Of a stretch of DNA of 64,000 nucleotides, positions 44,736 through 53,633 are shown piece by piece; within the stretch, counting starts at the first letter, position 1, and every line of letters starts with the position of its first letter. The notes beneath the pieces are model-generated. The model saw only the letters and a program-made list of their open reading frames with translations, was not told the origin of the DNA and did not search any database. The DNA is taken from assembly GCA_937959275.1 (NCBI GenBank), contig CALGLU010000040.1:1-64000 (forward strand). The letters are read 5' to 3'. This stretch comes from an uncultured Saprospiraceae bacterium (lineage in GTDB: Bacteria; Bacteroidota; Bacteroidia; Chitinophagales; Saprospiraceae). Both the position numbers and the translations under genes were made by a program.

Positions 44736-44739
44736 TCTT

Positions 44740-44783
44740 TTATTTCTTCCACTTTATTTCTCGAATGATTCCAAGTTGTTTCC
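44740..44783 (-). promoter_or_regulatory. 11-bp phased repeat array E
   Basis: On the minus strand, four units in series: GGAAACAACTT, GGAATCATTCG, then two weaker ones (AGAAATAAAGT, GGAAGAAATAA). The first two match array B at 17 of 22 positions. The array lies directly after the terminator and about 104 bp before the 803-aa gene. Confidence 0.6.
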
Positions 44784-44886
44784 AGTGATATTTAATTAAT
44801 ACATGATATATGTAGATAGATTTGGATAAATATGTTTACTAAAACACGTTCAGAAATAAATTATTCATAAAACTTAAAATCTTGGT

Positions 44887-47298
44887 ATGTCATTACAATC
44901 GACACACAGTATTCAGGATATGTCGCAAGAAGCTCTACAGGAGATTCAAACGATGTTAGAGAATATAACACAACTACAGTCAGAAGCCGAAGCAGCCAGG
45001 GAGGCTGCTGTTTCTGCACAACAAGAAGCGGAGACTTCCGCTTCTGCTGCTGAATCTTCCGCAACAGCGGCTGATTCATTTGCTACATCTGCTGAACAAT
45101 TTGCACAATCTGCTGATTCGTTTGCAGATGCTTCACAGATATCTGCTGAAGCTTCAGAGGGTTCTGCTGGAGAAGCTGCCAGTTCTGCTGGTGAAGCTGC
45201 CGCATCTGCTGGTGAAGCTGCCGCATCTGCTGGTGAAGCTGCCGCATCTGCTGGTGAAGCTGCTGGTTCCGCTGGTGAAGCTGCCGCATCCGCTGGAGAA
45301 GCTGCTGGTTCTGCTGGAGAAGCTGCCGGTTCTGCTGGTGAAGCTGCTGGTTCCGCTGGAGAGGCTGCTGGTTCTGCTGGTGAAGCTGCTGGTTCTGCTG
45401 GTGAAGCTGCTGGTTCCGCTGGAGAAGCTGCTGGTTCTGCTGGTGAAGCTGCCGGTTCTGCTGGAGAAGCTGCTGGTTCCGCTGGAGAAGCTGCTGGTTC
45501 TGCTGGAGAGGCTGCCGCATCTGCTGGCGAAGCTGCTGGTTCTGCTGGTGAAGCTGCTGGTTCCGCTGGAGAGGCTGCTGGTTCTGCTGGTGAGGCTGCT
45601 GGTTCCGCTGGAGAAGCTGCCGGTTCTGCTGGAGAAGCTGCCGGTTCTGCTGGAGAGGCTGCCGGTTCTGCTGGTGAAGCTGCCGGTTCTGCTGGTGAGG
45701 CTGCTGGTTCTGCTGGTGAAGCTGCCGCATCTGCTGGCGAAGCTGCTGGTTCCGCTGGAGAGGCTGCCGGTTCTGCTGGAGAAGCTGCCGGTTCTGCTGG
45801 TGAGGCTGCTGGTTCTGCTGGAGAAGCTGCCGGTTCTGCTGGTGAAGCTGCTGGTTCTGCTGGAGAAGCTGCTGGTTCTGCTGGAGAGGCTGCCGCATCT
45901 GCTGGTGAAGCTGCTGGTTCCGCTGGAGAAGCTGCTGCATCTGCTGGAGAAGCTGCGGGTTCCGCTGGAGAGGCTGCTGGTTCTGCTGGTGAAGCTGCTG
46001 GTTCTGCTGGTGAAGCTGCTGGTTCCGCTGGAGAGGCTGCTGGTTCTGCTGGTGAAGCTGCCGGTTCCGCTGGAGAAGCTGCCGGTTCTGCTGGTGAAGC
46101 TGCCGGTTCTGCTGGTGAAGCTGCCGGTTCTGCTGGTGAAGCTGCTGGTTCTGCTGGAGAAGCTGCGGGTTCCGCTGGAGAAGCTGCTGGTTCTGCTGGA
46201 GAAGCTGCCGCATCTGCTGGTGAAGCTGCTGGTTCCGCTGGAGAGGCTGCTGGTTCCGCTGGAGAGGCTGCTGGTTCTGCTGGTGACGCTGCTGGTTCCG
46301 CTGGAGAAGCTGCTGCATCTGCTGGAGAAGCTGCCGGTTCTGCTGGTGAGGCTGCTGGTTCTGCTGGTGAAGCTGCCGGTTCCGCTGGAGAAGCTGCCGG
46401 TTCTGCTGGTGAAGCTGCCGGTTCTGCTGGTGAAGCTGCCGGTTCCGCTGGAGAAGCTGCCGGTTCTGCTGGTGAAGCTGCCGGTTCCGCTGGAGAAGCT
46501 GCTGGTTCCGCTGGAGAAGCTGCTGGTTCCGCTGGAGAAGCTGCTGGTTCCGCTGGAGAAGCTGCTGGTTCTGCAGGAGAAGCTGCTGGTTCTGCAGGAG
46601 AGGCTGCCGCATCTGCTGGTGAAGCAGAAGCTGCTAAAGAAAGCATAAACTCAGCATTAGGTGAGGTTGAATCTGCATTAGATGCAACGCAAGCCCACGC
46701 TGAAGAAGTAAAAGGTGAATTAGAAACAATTCAAACGGAAGCTGAAACGTCATTGGAAGCAACTCAGACTGCACAGACTGACGCTGAAACTGCTCAAACT
46801 GCTGCTGAAACTGCTCAAGCGAGTTCGGAAACTGCACAAGCCGCTGCCGAAACGGCACAAGCTGCTACAGAAACCGCTCAAGCTGCCGCAGAAACGGCTC
46901 AAGCTGCTGCGGAAACTGCACAAGCTGCTGCAGAAACTGCACAAGCCGCTTCTGAAACTGCTCAGGAATTAGCTGAAACAGGACAAGCTGGAGCTGAAGC
47001 TGCACAAGCTGCCGCAGAAACGGCTCAAGCTGCATCTGAAGCCGCTCAAGCTGCATCCGAAACTGCACAAGCTGCATCCGAAGCTGCCCAAGCTGCTGCT
47101 GAATCAGCACAAGGAGAAGCCGAAGGATCTGCAAGCGATGCTGCTAGTTCTGCCGCTGACGCTGCAAGTTCTGCTGCCGATGCTGCAAGTTCTGCTGCTG
47201 ATGCTGCAAGCTCTGCCGCTGACGCTAACTCGTCACAAGCATCTGCTGAAAGTGCATCTAGTGTTGCATGGCAAGCAGCTAGTGCGATTGCTGGATAG
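44887..47298 (+). CDS. giant heptad-repeat protein (about 70 GSAGEAA units), 803 aa
   Basis: Residues 1-90 are a charged helical head (MSLQSTHSIQDMSQEALQE at the start). From residue 92 to about 580 an unbroken run of about 70 heptads GSAGEAA follows, with only A/G, A/S and E/D changes. Residues about 600-640 are an ordinary charged helix. From about 650 to 735 a second heptad family (ETAQAAA) occurs, and the C-terminus repeats SSAADAA and ends AWQAASAIAG. An Ala-rich heptad with Gly at one position should form a long, thin alpha-helical bundle or fibre. There is no signal peptide and the protein lacks the shared leader of its neighbours. It is monocistronic, with a repeat array before and a strong terminator after it. 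Its length may vary between strains. Confidence 0.6.
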   Translation: MSLQSTHSIQDMSQEALQEIQTMLENITQLQSEAEAAREAAVSAQQEAETSASAAESSATAADSFATSAEQFAQSADSFADASQISAEASEGSAGEAASSAGEAAASAGEAAASAGEAAASAGEAAGSAGEAAASAGEAAGSAGEAAGSAGEAAGSAGEAAGSAGEAAGSAGEAAGSAGEAAGSAGEAAGSAGEAAGSAGEAAGSAGEAAASAGEAAGSAGEAAGSAGEAAGSAGEAAGSAGEAAGSAGEAAGSAGEAAGSAGEAAGSAGEAAGSAGEAAASAGEAAGSAGEAAGSAGEAAGSAGEAAGSAGEAAGSAGEAAGSAGEAAGSAGEAAASAGEAAGSAGEAAASAGEAAGSAGEAAGSAGEAAGSAGEAAGSAGEAAGSAGEAAGSAGEAAGSAGEAAGSAGEAAGSAGEAAGSAGEAAGSAGEAAGSAGEAAASAGEAAGSAGEAAGSAGEAAGSAGDAAGSAGEAAASAGEAAGSAGEAAGSAGEAAGSAGEAAGSAGEAAGSAGEAAGSAGEAAGSAGEAAGSAGEAAGSAGEAAGSAGEAAGSAGEAAGSAGEAAGSAGEAAASAGEAEAAKESINSALGEVESALDATQAHAEEVKGELETIQTEAETSLEATQTAQTDAETAQTAAETAQASSETAQAAAETAQAATETAQAAAETAQAAAETAQAAAETAQAASETAQELAETGQAGAEAAQAAAETAQAASEAAQAASETAQAASEAAQAAAESAQGEAEGSASDAASSAADAASSAADAASSAADAASSAADANSSQASAESASSVAWQAASAIAG
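45161..46625 (+). repeat. 21-bp minisatellite encoding GSAGEAA heptads
   Basis: About 70 tandem copies of a 21-bp unit (GGTTCTGCTGGAGAAGCTGCC type). Most variation is in third positions (GCT/GCC, GGT/GGA, GAA/GAG, TCT/TCC), which keeps the peptide nearly constant and may limit recombination. The tract stays in frame throughout. Confidence 0.85.
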
Positions 47299-47327
47299 AC
47301 AATTCGTTGTGAATTCGAATATAGTCA

Positions 47328-47359
47328 GGCTGCCTCCCTCAACGGAGGCAGCCTTTTTT
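47328..47359 (+). terminator. strong rho-independent terminator after the 803-aa gene
   Basis: A perfect 10-bp stem, GGCTGCCTCC (47328-47337) with GGAGGCAGCC (47344-47353), a six-base loop, and T x6 following. It closes the locus that started at 16.5 kb. Confidence 0.9.
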
Positions 47360-47460
47360 CATTCAATCTTGTTTAGTCTTCCCCAAAATGCAGCCATCAA
47401 TTATTAAGTCATCCAACAGCTCCACGAAAAGTTTAACTTTATAATTATATTCATTGCATT

Positions 47461-48069
47461 ATGGGTAAGAAAAAGGATAAAGAAATAACAGCGAGTGATT
47501 TCGATAAGGAAAAAGCCAAGCTAGAAAAATTTGACCCGAGAGGCGTTCAGACTTTATTCAGAACTTTATCCAGAAATCACTATAATATTTTACGGATGAT
47601 AGATGGCAAAGCCAGTATCATTCTCACTGTCAACTCTATCATCATTTCTCTACTCATGGGCGTCATTTATATGGCACCTGATGAGCAAAAGGGAGTTCTT
47701 CAAATCGGATCTAAAATTCTTTTGAATTGTGGCATGGCTTCAATGGTTTTTGCTTTATTAGCAATGTTGCCTCATAAATATGCCTCCTATATTAAACAGT
47801 TTCCTGACTATAAAGGAAGTCTCTATGGCAATAATTTTAGCAAATTATCCATGGATGAATATAAGCAGGAGATGAAGCGCATTATCAACAACGGTAATAC
47901 GGTATACGAAGAAATGACAATGGATTTGTATTACCTCGGTAAAACTATAGCCAAGAAGCAACGATTTATCTTTATATCAGTTGGCTTTTTTTTAATTGGC
48001 TTGGTTGGTTCAATTGCTCACACCTTATATCACGGCATCATGATAGAGAAAATATTTTTCAATAATTAG
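47461..48069 (+). CDS. DUF5706/PycTM-like membrane protein, 202 aa
   Basis: After a charged N-terminus, NHYNILRMIDGKASIILTVN leads into a TM helix (SIIISLLMGVIYMA). A second TM follows near 75-100, an intracellular stretch from about 105, and a final TM pair near 165-195. The R-NH---L---AD-KA-IL---N motif just before the first TM is typical of DUF5706, the membrane part of Pycsar effectors and of related stand-alone proteins. No cyclase is visible nearby, so I do not call it a Pycsar system. Its gene has no 11-bp array and is outside the regulon. Confidence 0.65.
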   Translation: MGKKKDKEITASDFDKEKAKLEKFDPRGVQTLFRTLSRNHYNILRMIDGKASIILTVNSIIISLLMGVIYMAPDEQKGVLQIGSKILLNCGMASMVFALLAMLPHKYASYIKQFPDYKGSLYGNNFSKLSMDEYKQEMKRIINNGNTVYEEMTMDLYYLGKTIAKKQRFIFISVGFFLIGLVGSIAHTLYHGIMIEKIFFNN

Positions 48070-48145
48070 CTTTATTGTAAACTGAATGTACTTAGAGTAA
48101 TGAACAGACTGTTCTTAAATCACTTTATGTAATAAAAATGGATTC

Positions 48146-48721
48146 TTGAAAACACTCCTCCAACAAATATCTGCCTGCACTCTTTGTAAAGCGCATTTAA
48201 ATCATGATCCAAGACCCATCGTCTCCGCACATCAAAAAAGTAAAATTGTAATCATCGGCCAAGCTCCCGGCTCCATAGTTCACCGCACAGGCATTCCTTG
48301 GGATGATAAAAGCGGAGAAAATTTAAGACGTTGGATGGATATTGATTCAAACACCTTCTATGATGCTTCACAAATTGCAATTATTCCCATGGGCTTTTGC
48401 TATCCTGGTAAAGGAAAATCTGGAGACTTACCGCCTCGAAAAGAATGCGCCCCTCAGTGGCATGGCCCCTTATTAAATAAGTTAACCAATGTCCAATTGA
48501 CACTGCTTATCGGTCAGTACGCTCAACGCTATTATTTACCTCAAGCGCGAAAATTGACGCTTACAACTACAGTAAAACAATTCAAAGACTACCTGCCACA
48601 ATTTTTCGTATTACCTCATCCGTCGCCAAGAAATAATATTTGGATGAAAAAAAATGAGTGGTTTAAGCAAGAGGTTTTACCAGAATTAAAACTGGTTGTT
48701 AAGGACATACTTACATGTTAA
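48146..48721 (+). CDS. uracil-DNA-glycosylase-superfamily protein, 191 aa
   Basis: The start is TTG (48146); the ATG at 48138 is out of frame and stops at once. Motifs of the UDG superfamily: GQAPGSIVHRTGIPWDDKSG near 38-57 (the active-site GQ-PG loop, then G-PF-D-SG) and VLPHPSPRNN near 155-164 (the HPS-RN loop). Two Cys at the start (ACTLCKAH) resemble half of the iron-sulfur site of family 4 enzymes, while the other pair is less clear. The substrate is uncertain, and some such proteins act in RNA or nucleobase chemistry. Expected to be cytoplasmic. Confidence 0.75.
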   Translation: MKTLLQQISACTLCKAHLNHDPRPIVSAHQKSKIVIIGQAPGSIVHRTGIPWDDKSGENLRRWMDIDSNTFYDASQIAIIPMGFCYPGKGKSGDLPPRKECAPQWHGPLLNKLTNVQLTLLIGQYAQRYYLPQARKLTLTTTVKQFKDYLPQFFVLPHPSPRNNIWMKKNEWFKQEVLPELKLVVKDILTC

Positions 48722-48882
48722 GTAGTGTATAAAACCAATTGTCAGACTATTTGTGATTGCTGTTTTCAAAACTCGAATGGTATTTAACCAACTTTTTTAT
48801 CGTAAATTCAGTGATAAAATCTCATGGAAAAATACTATCGTTCTGATACATATTAAATGCGGAGATTTTAATAAACTATAGC

Positions 48883-50169
48883 TTGATGATTAAATTTTTA
48901 TGGCTTGCACTTGCCTCATTTACTGCCTTCAATAGTGCAGCCCAAACCTACGAAGGAAAATTTTTAGAAGCCAACTATGACGAAGCTAAAGTGCCCGAAT
49001 ATAAGCTACCTGATGTCCTTTCCTCGTTTGACGGTAAAACAATAAAAACAGTTGAAGATTGGGAGCGTCTCAGAAGACCAGAAATCGTTGATTTTTTTAC
49101 CCAAAATATGTTTGGCGAAATACCCACGCCATCGAGCCCCATCAAAAAATCGTTTAAATTACTGTCCGAAGACACAAGCATTTTTAATGGTCTATGCACC
49201 AGAAAAGATGTGCTGATAACTTTTGAAAACGAACGTGGTCAAGTCACCATGCCACTAGTGCTTTTTGTGCCGACCAATGCCAAAGATAAAGTCCCTGTAA
49301 TCTTACTCGCCACCGGCAATGACATCAACCGAACAGGTCTTACATTAAATGATTCGCAGAGTTATGGCAGAACCGCAAATGGAATTCCATTACATCAATT
49401 AATCAGTCGTGGAATAGCTGTCGCAGCTGTCGATTACCAGGCATTTGGAATCGATAACAGACAAAAAGAAGGCAAGGTTAGCGGCGGAATTTCAACTCTC
49501 TTTTTTAAAGATGGACAGACATTTACTAAAGAAAATGAATGGGGAATGATCGCAATCTGGGCGTATGCTGTACGCGCCGGAATGGATTATTTAGTAACTG
49601 ATAAGGATGTACAGGAAAACCAGGTGGCAACGCTTGGCTGCTCAATTGGTGGAAAAGTCGCTCTCTGGGCCGCAGTGACAGACACACGTTTTGCAATGAC
49701 ACTGCTAGCAACCGCAGGTCACGGAGGTGATGCAATCTGGCGCCGAGAATATGGTGAAACCCTACAAAACATGTGCGACCACCTACCAACTTGGATTTGC
49801 AGAAATGCAAAGCAATATGCCGCAAATGTGCACGCTCTCCCTGTTGATCAACATACATTATTAGCTACATTAGCGCCGCGCCCGTTTTATGTAAGTAATG
49901 CACACCACGACTTATGGGCCGACCAAAAAGGCCAATGGATTGGTACCTACAATGCAGCTCCTTCCTACCAACTTTATAAAAAAGATGTGGCATTTACATC
50001 TGCAATACAACCTGCGATAAACCTGCCAATTATTAAAAGTATGATTGGATACCACCTACGCTCAGGTGTACACGGACTTGAACTGTATGATTGGGAACAG
50101 TATATGAAATTTATAGAATATCATTTTTTGAAGATTGAACCGAGAAGTGTAGATGAGGTATATAAATAG
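48883..50169 (+). CDS. CE15-like glucuronoyl esterase / acetylxylan-esterase-type hydrolase, exported, 428 aa
   Basis: Signal peptide (WLALASFTAFNSAAQ). The middle reads GCSIGGKVALWAAVTDTRFA (Ser in GCS-GGK, the CE15 nucleophile motif), followed by LATAGHGGDAIWRREYGETL, HLPTWICRNAKQYAAN and LPVDQHTLLATLAPRPFYV, then HDLWADQKGQW. This series matches the CE15 family, with Ser as nucleophile, the Glu/Asp near ERR-GE, and His near LPVDQH. Such enzymes hydrolyse glucuronoyl esters in plant cell walls, though members vary. Alone in its transcript, with no CAZyme neighbours. Periplasmic or extracellular. Confidence 0.75.
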   Translation: MMIKFLWLALASFTAFNSAAQTYEGKFLEANYDEAKVPEYKLPDVLSSFDGKTIKTVEDWERLRRPEIVDFFTQNMFGEIPTPSSPIKKSFKLLSEDTSIFNGLCTRKDVLITFENERGQVTMPLVLFVPTNAKDKVPVILLATGNDINRTGLTLNDSQSYGRTANGIPLHQLISRGIAVAAVDYQAFGIDNRQKEGKVSGGISTLFFKDGQTFTKENEWGMIAIWAYAVRAGMDYLVTDKDVQENQVATLGCSIGGKVALWAAVTDTRFAMTLLATAGHGGDAIWRREYGETLQNMCDHLPTWICRNAKQYAANVHALPVDQHTLLATLAPRPFYVSNAHHDLWADQKGQWIGTYNAAPSYQLYKKDVAFTSAIQPAINLPIIKSMIGYHLRSGVHGLELYDWEQYMKFIEYHFLKIEPRSVDEVYK

Positions 50170-50361
50170 CTTGTCATCTCCGGAATGTCGTTGATCAGGA
50201 GACCAACAACGACAAGGATATTCGGGGTTTTCAACCTCGAATCAATATGATTGGATTTCAATCGTATGCCTCTGACGTTGAAAACATCAGAGATCCGTTT
50301 CTTGAATGATACACGATATATTTCTACTATCCTGTAGATACCTAATAGGAAATAATGGTAC
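50170..50361. repeat. short hairpin-rich repeat region between convergent genes
   Basis: 192 bp between the esterase and the AI-2E-type gene. GTCGTTG (about 50187) and CAACAACGAC (about 50204) form a hairpin with GGAGACC in the loop, the same GTTGG..CCAAC element type as at 60490-60830. A second hairpin uses CTCTGA and TCAGAG. No gene is seen. Confidence 0.45.
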
Positions 50362-51678
50362 TTACAAATTCTTCGTAATCTGCTGAACAATTTTAAATTC
50401 GCTCATAAACACTTTAGCAATCACGCGCAATATCGTATACACTGGAATCGCTAATACCATTCCTAAAATACCGCCGACCTTAGCGCCCATCAAGACAACG
50501 ATAAATATTTCTAATGGATGTGCTTTTACGCTCTTTCCAAAAATAAACGGTTGAAAAATAAAATTATCTAATACTTGCATGAGCATAAAGACGCCCAAGA
50601 CTTTCAATATCATTGGTAATAAATCTCTATAGAATGATGCCTGTTGCACAACTCCATTGACGGCATCCGCGATCTCGGGGGCAGCTCCTGCATTTGAGGA
50701 AATGGTTATAATCACACCAAAAGCCGCACCTAATATCGGACCCAAATACGGGATCACATTCATCAACGCTGCGAAGAAGCCGATGAGCAATGCATTTTTA
50801 ATTCCCAATATAGTTAAGGCCAATGTCACAAATGTTGTAATCACAACAATCTGAATGGTAACCCCAATAAAGTATCTAATTAAAAGTTTTGATGAATCTT
50901 CAATGGCATGGATGCCTTTTAATTCATATTTATTAGGAAGTATCGTCGATATAATATTGCTAAATAATCCTTGTTCTTTGAGAAAGAAAAAAGAGACAAA
51001 AAATATAGACATGATAGCAATGAATAAATTACTAAAAAAGCCAATTGCTGATCCAAACAATTCAGGAATTTTAGAGGGGTCAAGAAAATTATAAATATTC
51101 TCCTTGACCTTATCAAAAAATGATTTGGATGCTTCTATTTCTTTTTCGGTTGGCGCTGCTTCTTGATCTTGCTGCTCCATCTGAATGATAACTGCAATAT
51201 CAGGAATCATTGATGTAGAGTCCCCATCTAAATATAAACTATCTATGCGGATTACCTTTGTGATATAATCCTCCTCCGTCTGAATCGGTTTCTCGACTTC
51301 AATGAGCGACGAGTCAATTGGTTCTAAAAGGCCTCGATTGACAAGCCATTGATTCCAATCATTAATCGGTTCTTCTAGGTTTTTAATCACCGCATTATAA
51401 TCGACGCCTGCCAGATTTCTTGCTTGCTGCAATAGAGGAGGCATGATTAGATAGACGATTAAAAATAAAAACAGCACAAACGACATCAACGTCATCACAG
51501 CTGAAGCATTCTTACCTATAAATTTAAACTTGTTGAAAAACCGAAAGAAGGGTGCACCTATCATCGAAACGACCCATGCCAACGAAACATAAATCACGAT
51601 GTCAGGAAAGAAAAATAGAAAAATGAGCATGACTGCCAATGGAAAAAGAGCAATCAAGTACTTCTTATCAAATGCCAT
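50362..51678 (-). CDS. AI-2E family (TqsA/YdiK-like) membrane transporter, 438 aa
   Basis: Two TM helices at the start (LFPLAVMLIFLFFFPDIVIY), a third near 60-85, then a long extracytoplasmic/linker domain (about 90-215). A cluster of TMs follows from 215 to 420. The segment GFFAALMNVIPYLGPILGA near 293-311 is the signature of PF01594, and P-Y-LGP is nearly invariant in that family. Members export small molecules such as AI-2 or are of unknown substrate; some take part in pH or sodium tolerance. Transcribed together with the VanZ-like gene upstream (20 bp apart). Confidence 0.85.
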   Translation of the reverse strand: MAFDKKYLIALFPLAVMLIFLFFFPDIVIYVSLAWVVSMIGAPFFRFFNKFKFIGKNASAVMTLMSFVLFLFLIVYLIMPPLLQQARNLAGVDYNAVIKNLEEPINDWNQWLVNRGLLEPIDSSLIEVEKPIQTEEDYITKVIRIDSLYLDGDSTSMIPDIAVIIQMEQQDQEAAPTEKEIEASKSFFDKVKENIYNFLDPSKIPELFGSAIGFFSNLFIAIMSIFFVSFFFLKEQGLFSNIISTILPNKYELKGIHAIEDSSKLLIRYFIGVTIQIVVITTFVTLALTILGIKNALLIGFFAALMNVIPYLGPILGAAFGVIITISSNAGAAPEIADAVNGVVQQASFYRDLLPMILKVLGVFMLMQVLDNFIFQPFIFGKSVKAHPLEIFIVVLMGAKVGGILGMVLAIPVYTILRVIAKVFMSEFKIVQQITKNL

Positions 51679-51698
51679 AAACCAAAATTAACGAAATG

Positions 51699-52538
51699 TT
51701 AGCGTTCTGGAGGTATACTTTCATATCCTCTCTCCAATCCTGAGTAAAATAAAATAAGCACCGATGTGATGATAAGTCCTTCTATAGGTTTGATCACATG
51801 AAACCAGTTCACAAGACGATCTCTTTTCCAAAAGCCAATCGTATCTTCTTTTATAAAACTAAATAAGGCATCAGGATCAGATCCATATGATAGGATTCCA
51901 GAGATTAATCCTATACATAAACAAGCAACTATTCCTATTAAGACATACATTTCTTTTGAACCTAAAAAATCTCCAAAGCTAAACGAAACTGCAGGCCTGC
52001 GGAATGTTCGGATCACAATTAAACCAATGCCTGCCCCAACCGTATTAATCACTACATCGTTAAAATCATAGTAGTCAGTCCTCTCAGGTGCAAGCCAGAC
52101 ATACTGATACAATTCATCCATTGCGCCTGCCAAAACAGTCCAAAACATAGTTCTGAAATAGCTCGAATTCAGTTGAAAACAGATGATGGCAAACAGAGCA
52201 TATTGAATAAAATGTATGCCTTCTACATTGATCACAAACAACATATTAATGCAGAGCCCAATTAGGACAACGGTCAATAAAGAATAGGTCAGCAATAATT
52301 TTCTATCAGAAGATTGAGCGTTAATCGTTAACCAACTAGCTATCCCTATGAATACAATAGATAGTAAACCAAGTATAACACCATCAAAATAAGCACGAGG
52401 ATCAGTTAAAAAGAGACTTGAAATCCATTTACCAATTACCTCATGCGGTAGTACCACCATCAAATAATAAGCAAGTAAAAGTAAATAATATCTAATTTTC
52501 ATCCCTTTTCGAAGAATTCTTACTGACAATGATTGCAT
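51699..52538 (-). CDS. VanZ-like membrane protein, 279 aa
   Basis: At least five TM helices. The VanZ-type motif is clear: GAMDELYQYVWLAPERTDYY followed by FNDVVINTVGAGIGL, i.e. D-E--Q---P-R---D--DV--N--G. The C-terminal half adds two further TM helices (about 200-220 and 250-270). VanZ proteins confer low-level teicoplanin resistance in some bacteria, but most homologues are of unknown function, and there are no van neighbours here. Read as the first gene of a pair with the AI-2E-type transporter. Confidence 0.7.
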   Translation of the reverse strand: MQSLSVRILRKGMKIRYYLLLLAYYLMVVLPHEVIGKWISSLFLTDPRAYFDGVILGLLSIVFIGIASWLTINAQSSDRKLLLTYSLLTVVLIGLCINMLFVINVEGIHFIQYALFAIICFQLNSSYFRTMFWTVLAGAMDELYQYVWLAPERTDYYDFNDVVINTVGAGIGLIVIRTFRRPAVSFSFGDFLGSKEMYVLIGIVACLCIGLISGILSYGSDPDALFSFIKEDTIGFWKRDRLVNWFHVIKPIEGLIITSVLILFYSGLERGYESIPPER

Positions 52539-52638
52539 TTAATTGACTGAATGCTACCCAACGTGTTGTCAAAACATTATATTGTAGGTATAAAATGGCG
52601 CTAACCACTTTTTTCTAAGTGTCCAATCAAGATTAACT

Positions 52639-53595
52639 ATGAAACAAAGCTACAAACTCGTTCTATTTTCTCTTATATTTTTACTTGCGTTTCAAAATAT
52701 TACGCAAGCACAGTTCGGTAATTTAGAAGCCATAGAACCCACTGATATTTTTGACGTAGACGTACTCGTTCCAGGCACGGTCTATACCATCGCCTTAAAA
52801 TATGATACAGTGCTTACACCAGGGGCAGATGTGGTTGATTCAGAGACAATTGATATCACAGTACTTCCAAGTGGAGGTATCACGATACTTTCAGGACCAA
52901 CATTAGCTGAAGATGGTTGTACAATAATTACGACGTTTACCCCATTGGTAAATAATGTTGAGGTTTTAATTTGTGCTGACGACAATACACCGCTTACAGT
53001 TGGAAGTAAGGCAATCTATCGAACTGCTGCTTTATCCGTGCCTGTTCAATTCTCAGAGCTATATGGCTCGCAACAAAATAATGAAGTCAAATTAGAATGG
53101 GAAACAGCTATCGAGGTTGGTAATGAAAAATTTATTGTCGAGAGAGCTTATGCAGATAGTGGCTTTCAGCCCATTGGTGAATTAAAAGGAGCTGGTAATA
53201 GCATCCGTAATCTTACTTATGACTTTATGGATTTAAATCCTAAAAGTGGAATCAATGCGTATCGTATTAAGCAAGTTGATTTCAATGGGACTAGCGATTA
53301 TAGTGAGACGGTTAGAGTTATCTACTTCTCCGCGAAAGACATCCAATTAGCGCCGAATCCTGCATCCATATCTCAGGACAATCCGATGTTGTATATACAT
53401 TCAGATCATTCAAATACAGTATCTGTGGGCATCTACAATGTTATTGGAAAATTAATGTCTGATCAAACATACACTGTTAATGAGGGTCAAAACCGATTTG
53501 CTATTCGATCTCAGGATCTTCACGAAGGGCTTTATTTGATTAAAATTAATATGGGTGACTATTCTTCGACTCAGAAGTTGTATTTAGAAAAGTAG
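52639..53595 (+). CDS. T9SS type A sorted secreted protein, 318 aa
   Basis: Signal peptide ending ITQAQ near residue 28. A beta-sandwich region is followed by VQFSELYGSQQNNEVKLEWE, a beginning common before the Fn3-like T9SS spacer (A---N--V-L-W-TA-E---G-F-VER). The last 80 residues are the type A sorting domain: LAPNPASISQDNPM, then VGIYNVIGKLMS, then LHEGLYLIKINMG and a basic end LYLEK. It should be surface-anchored or released. The role is unknown. Confidence 0.8.
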   Translation: MKQSYKLVLFSLIFLLAFQNITQAQFGNLEAIEPTDIFDVDVLVPGTVYTIALKYDTVLTPGADVVDSETIDITVLPSGGITILSGPTLAEDGCTIITTFTPLVNNVEVLICADDNTPLTVGSKAIYRTAALSVPVQFSELYGSQQNNEVKLEWETAIEVGNEKFIVERAYADSGFQPIGELKGAGNSIRNLTYDFMDLNPKSGINAYRIKQVDFNGTSDYSETVRVIYFSAKDIQLAPNPASISQDNPMLYIHSDHSNTVSVGIYNVIGKLMSDQTYTVNEGQNRFAIRSQDLHEGLYLIKINMGDYSSTQKLYLEK

Positions 53596-53633
53596 CAATT
53601 CCAAGATTTTACTTTTATATAGATGTTCCAATC

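Noticed and set aside
44946-46646. Long antisense and out-of-frame open frames over the 803-aa gene
   Set aside because: They arise because a 21-bp repeat without stops is open in several frames. Only the plus frame has a non-repeat head and tail of normal composition.
47461-48069. Calling a Pycsar defence system
   Set aside because: Only a membrane-domain protein resembling DUF5706 is visible. No cyclase is nearby.
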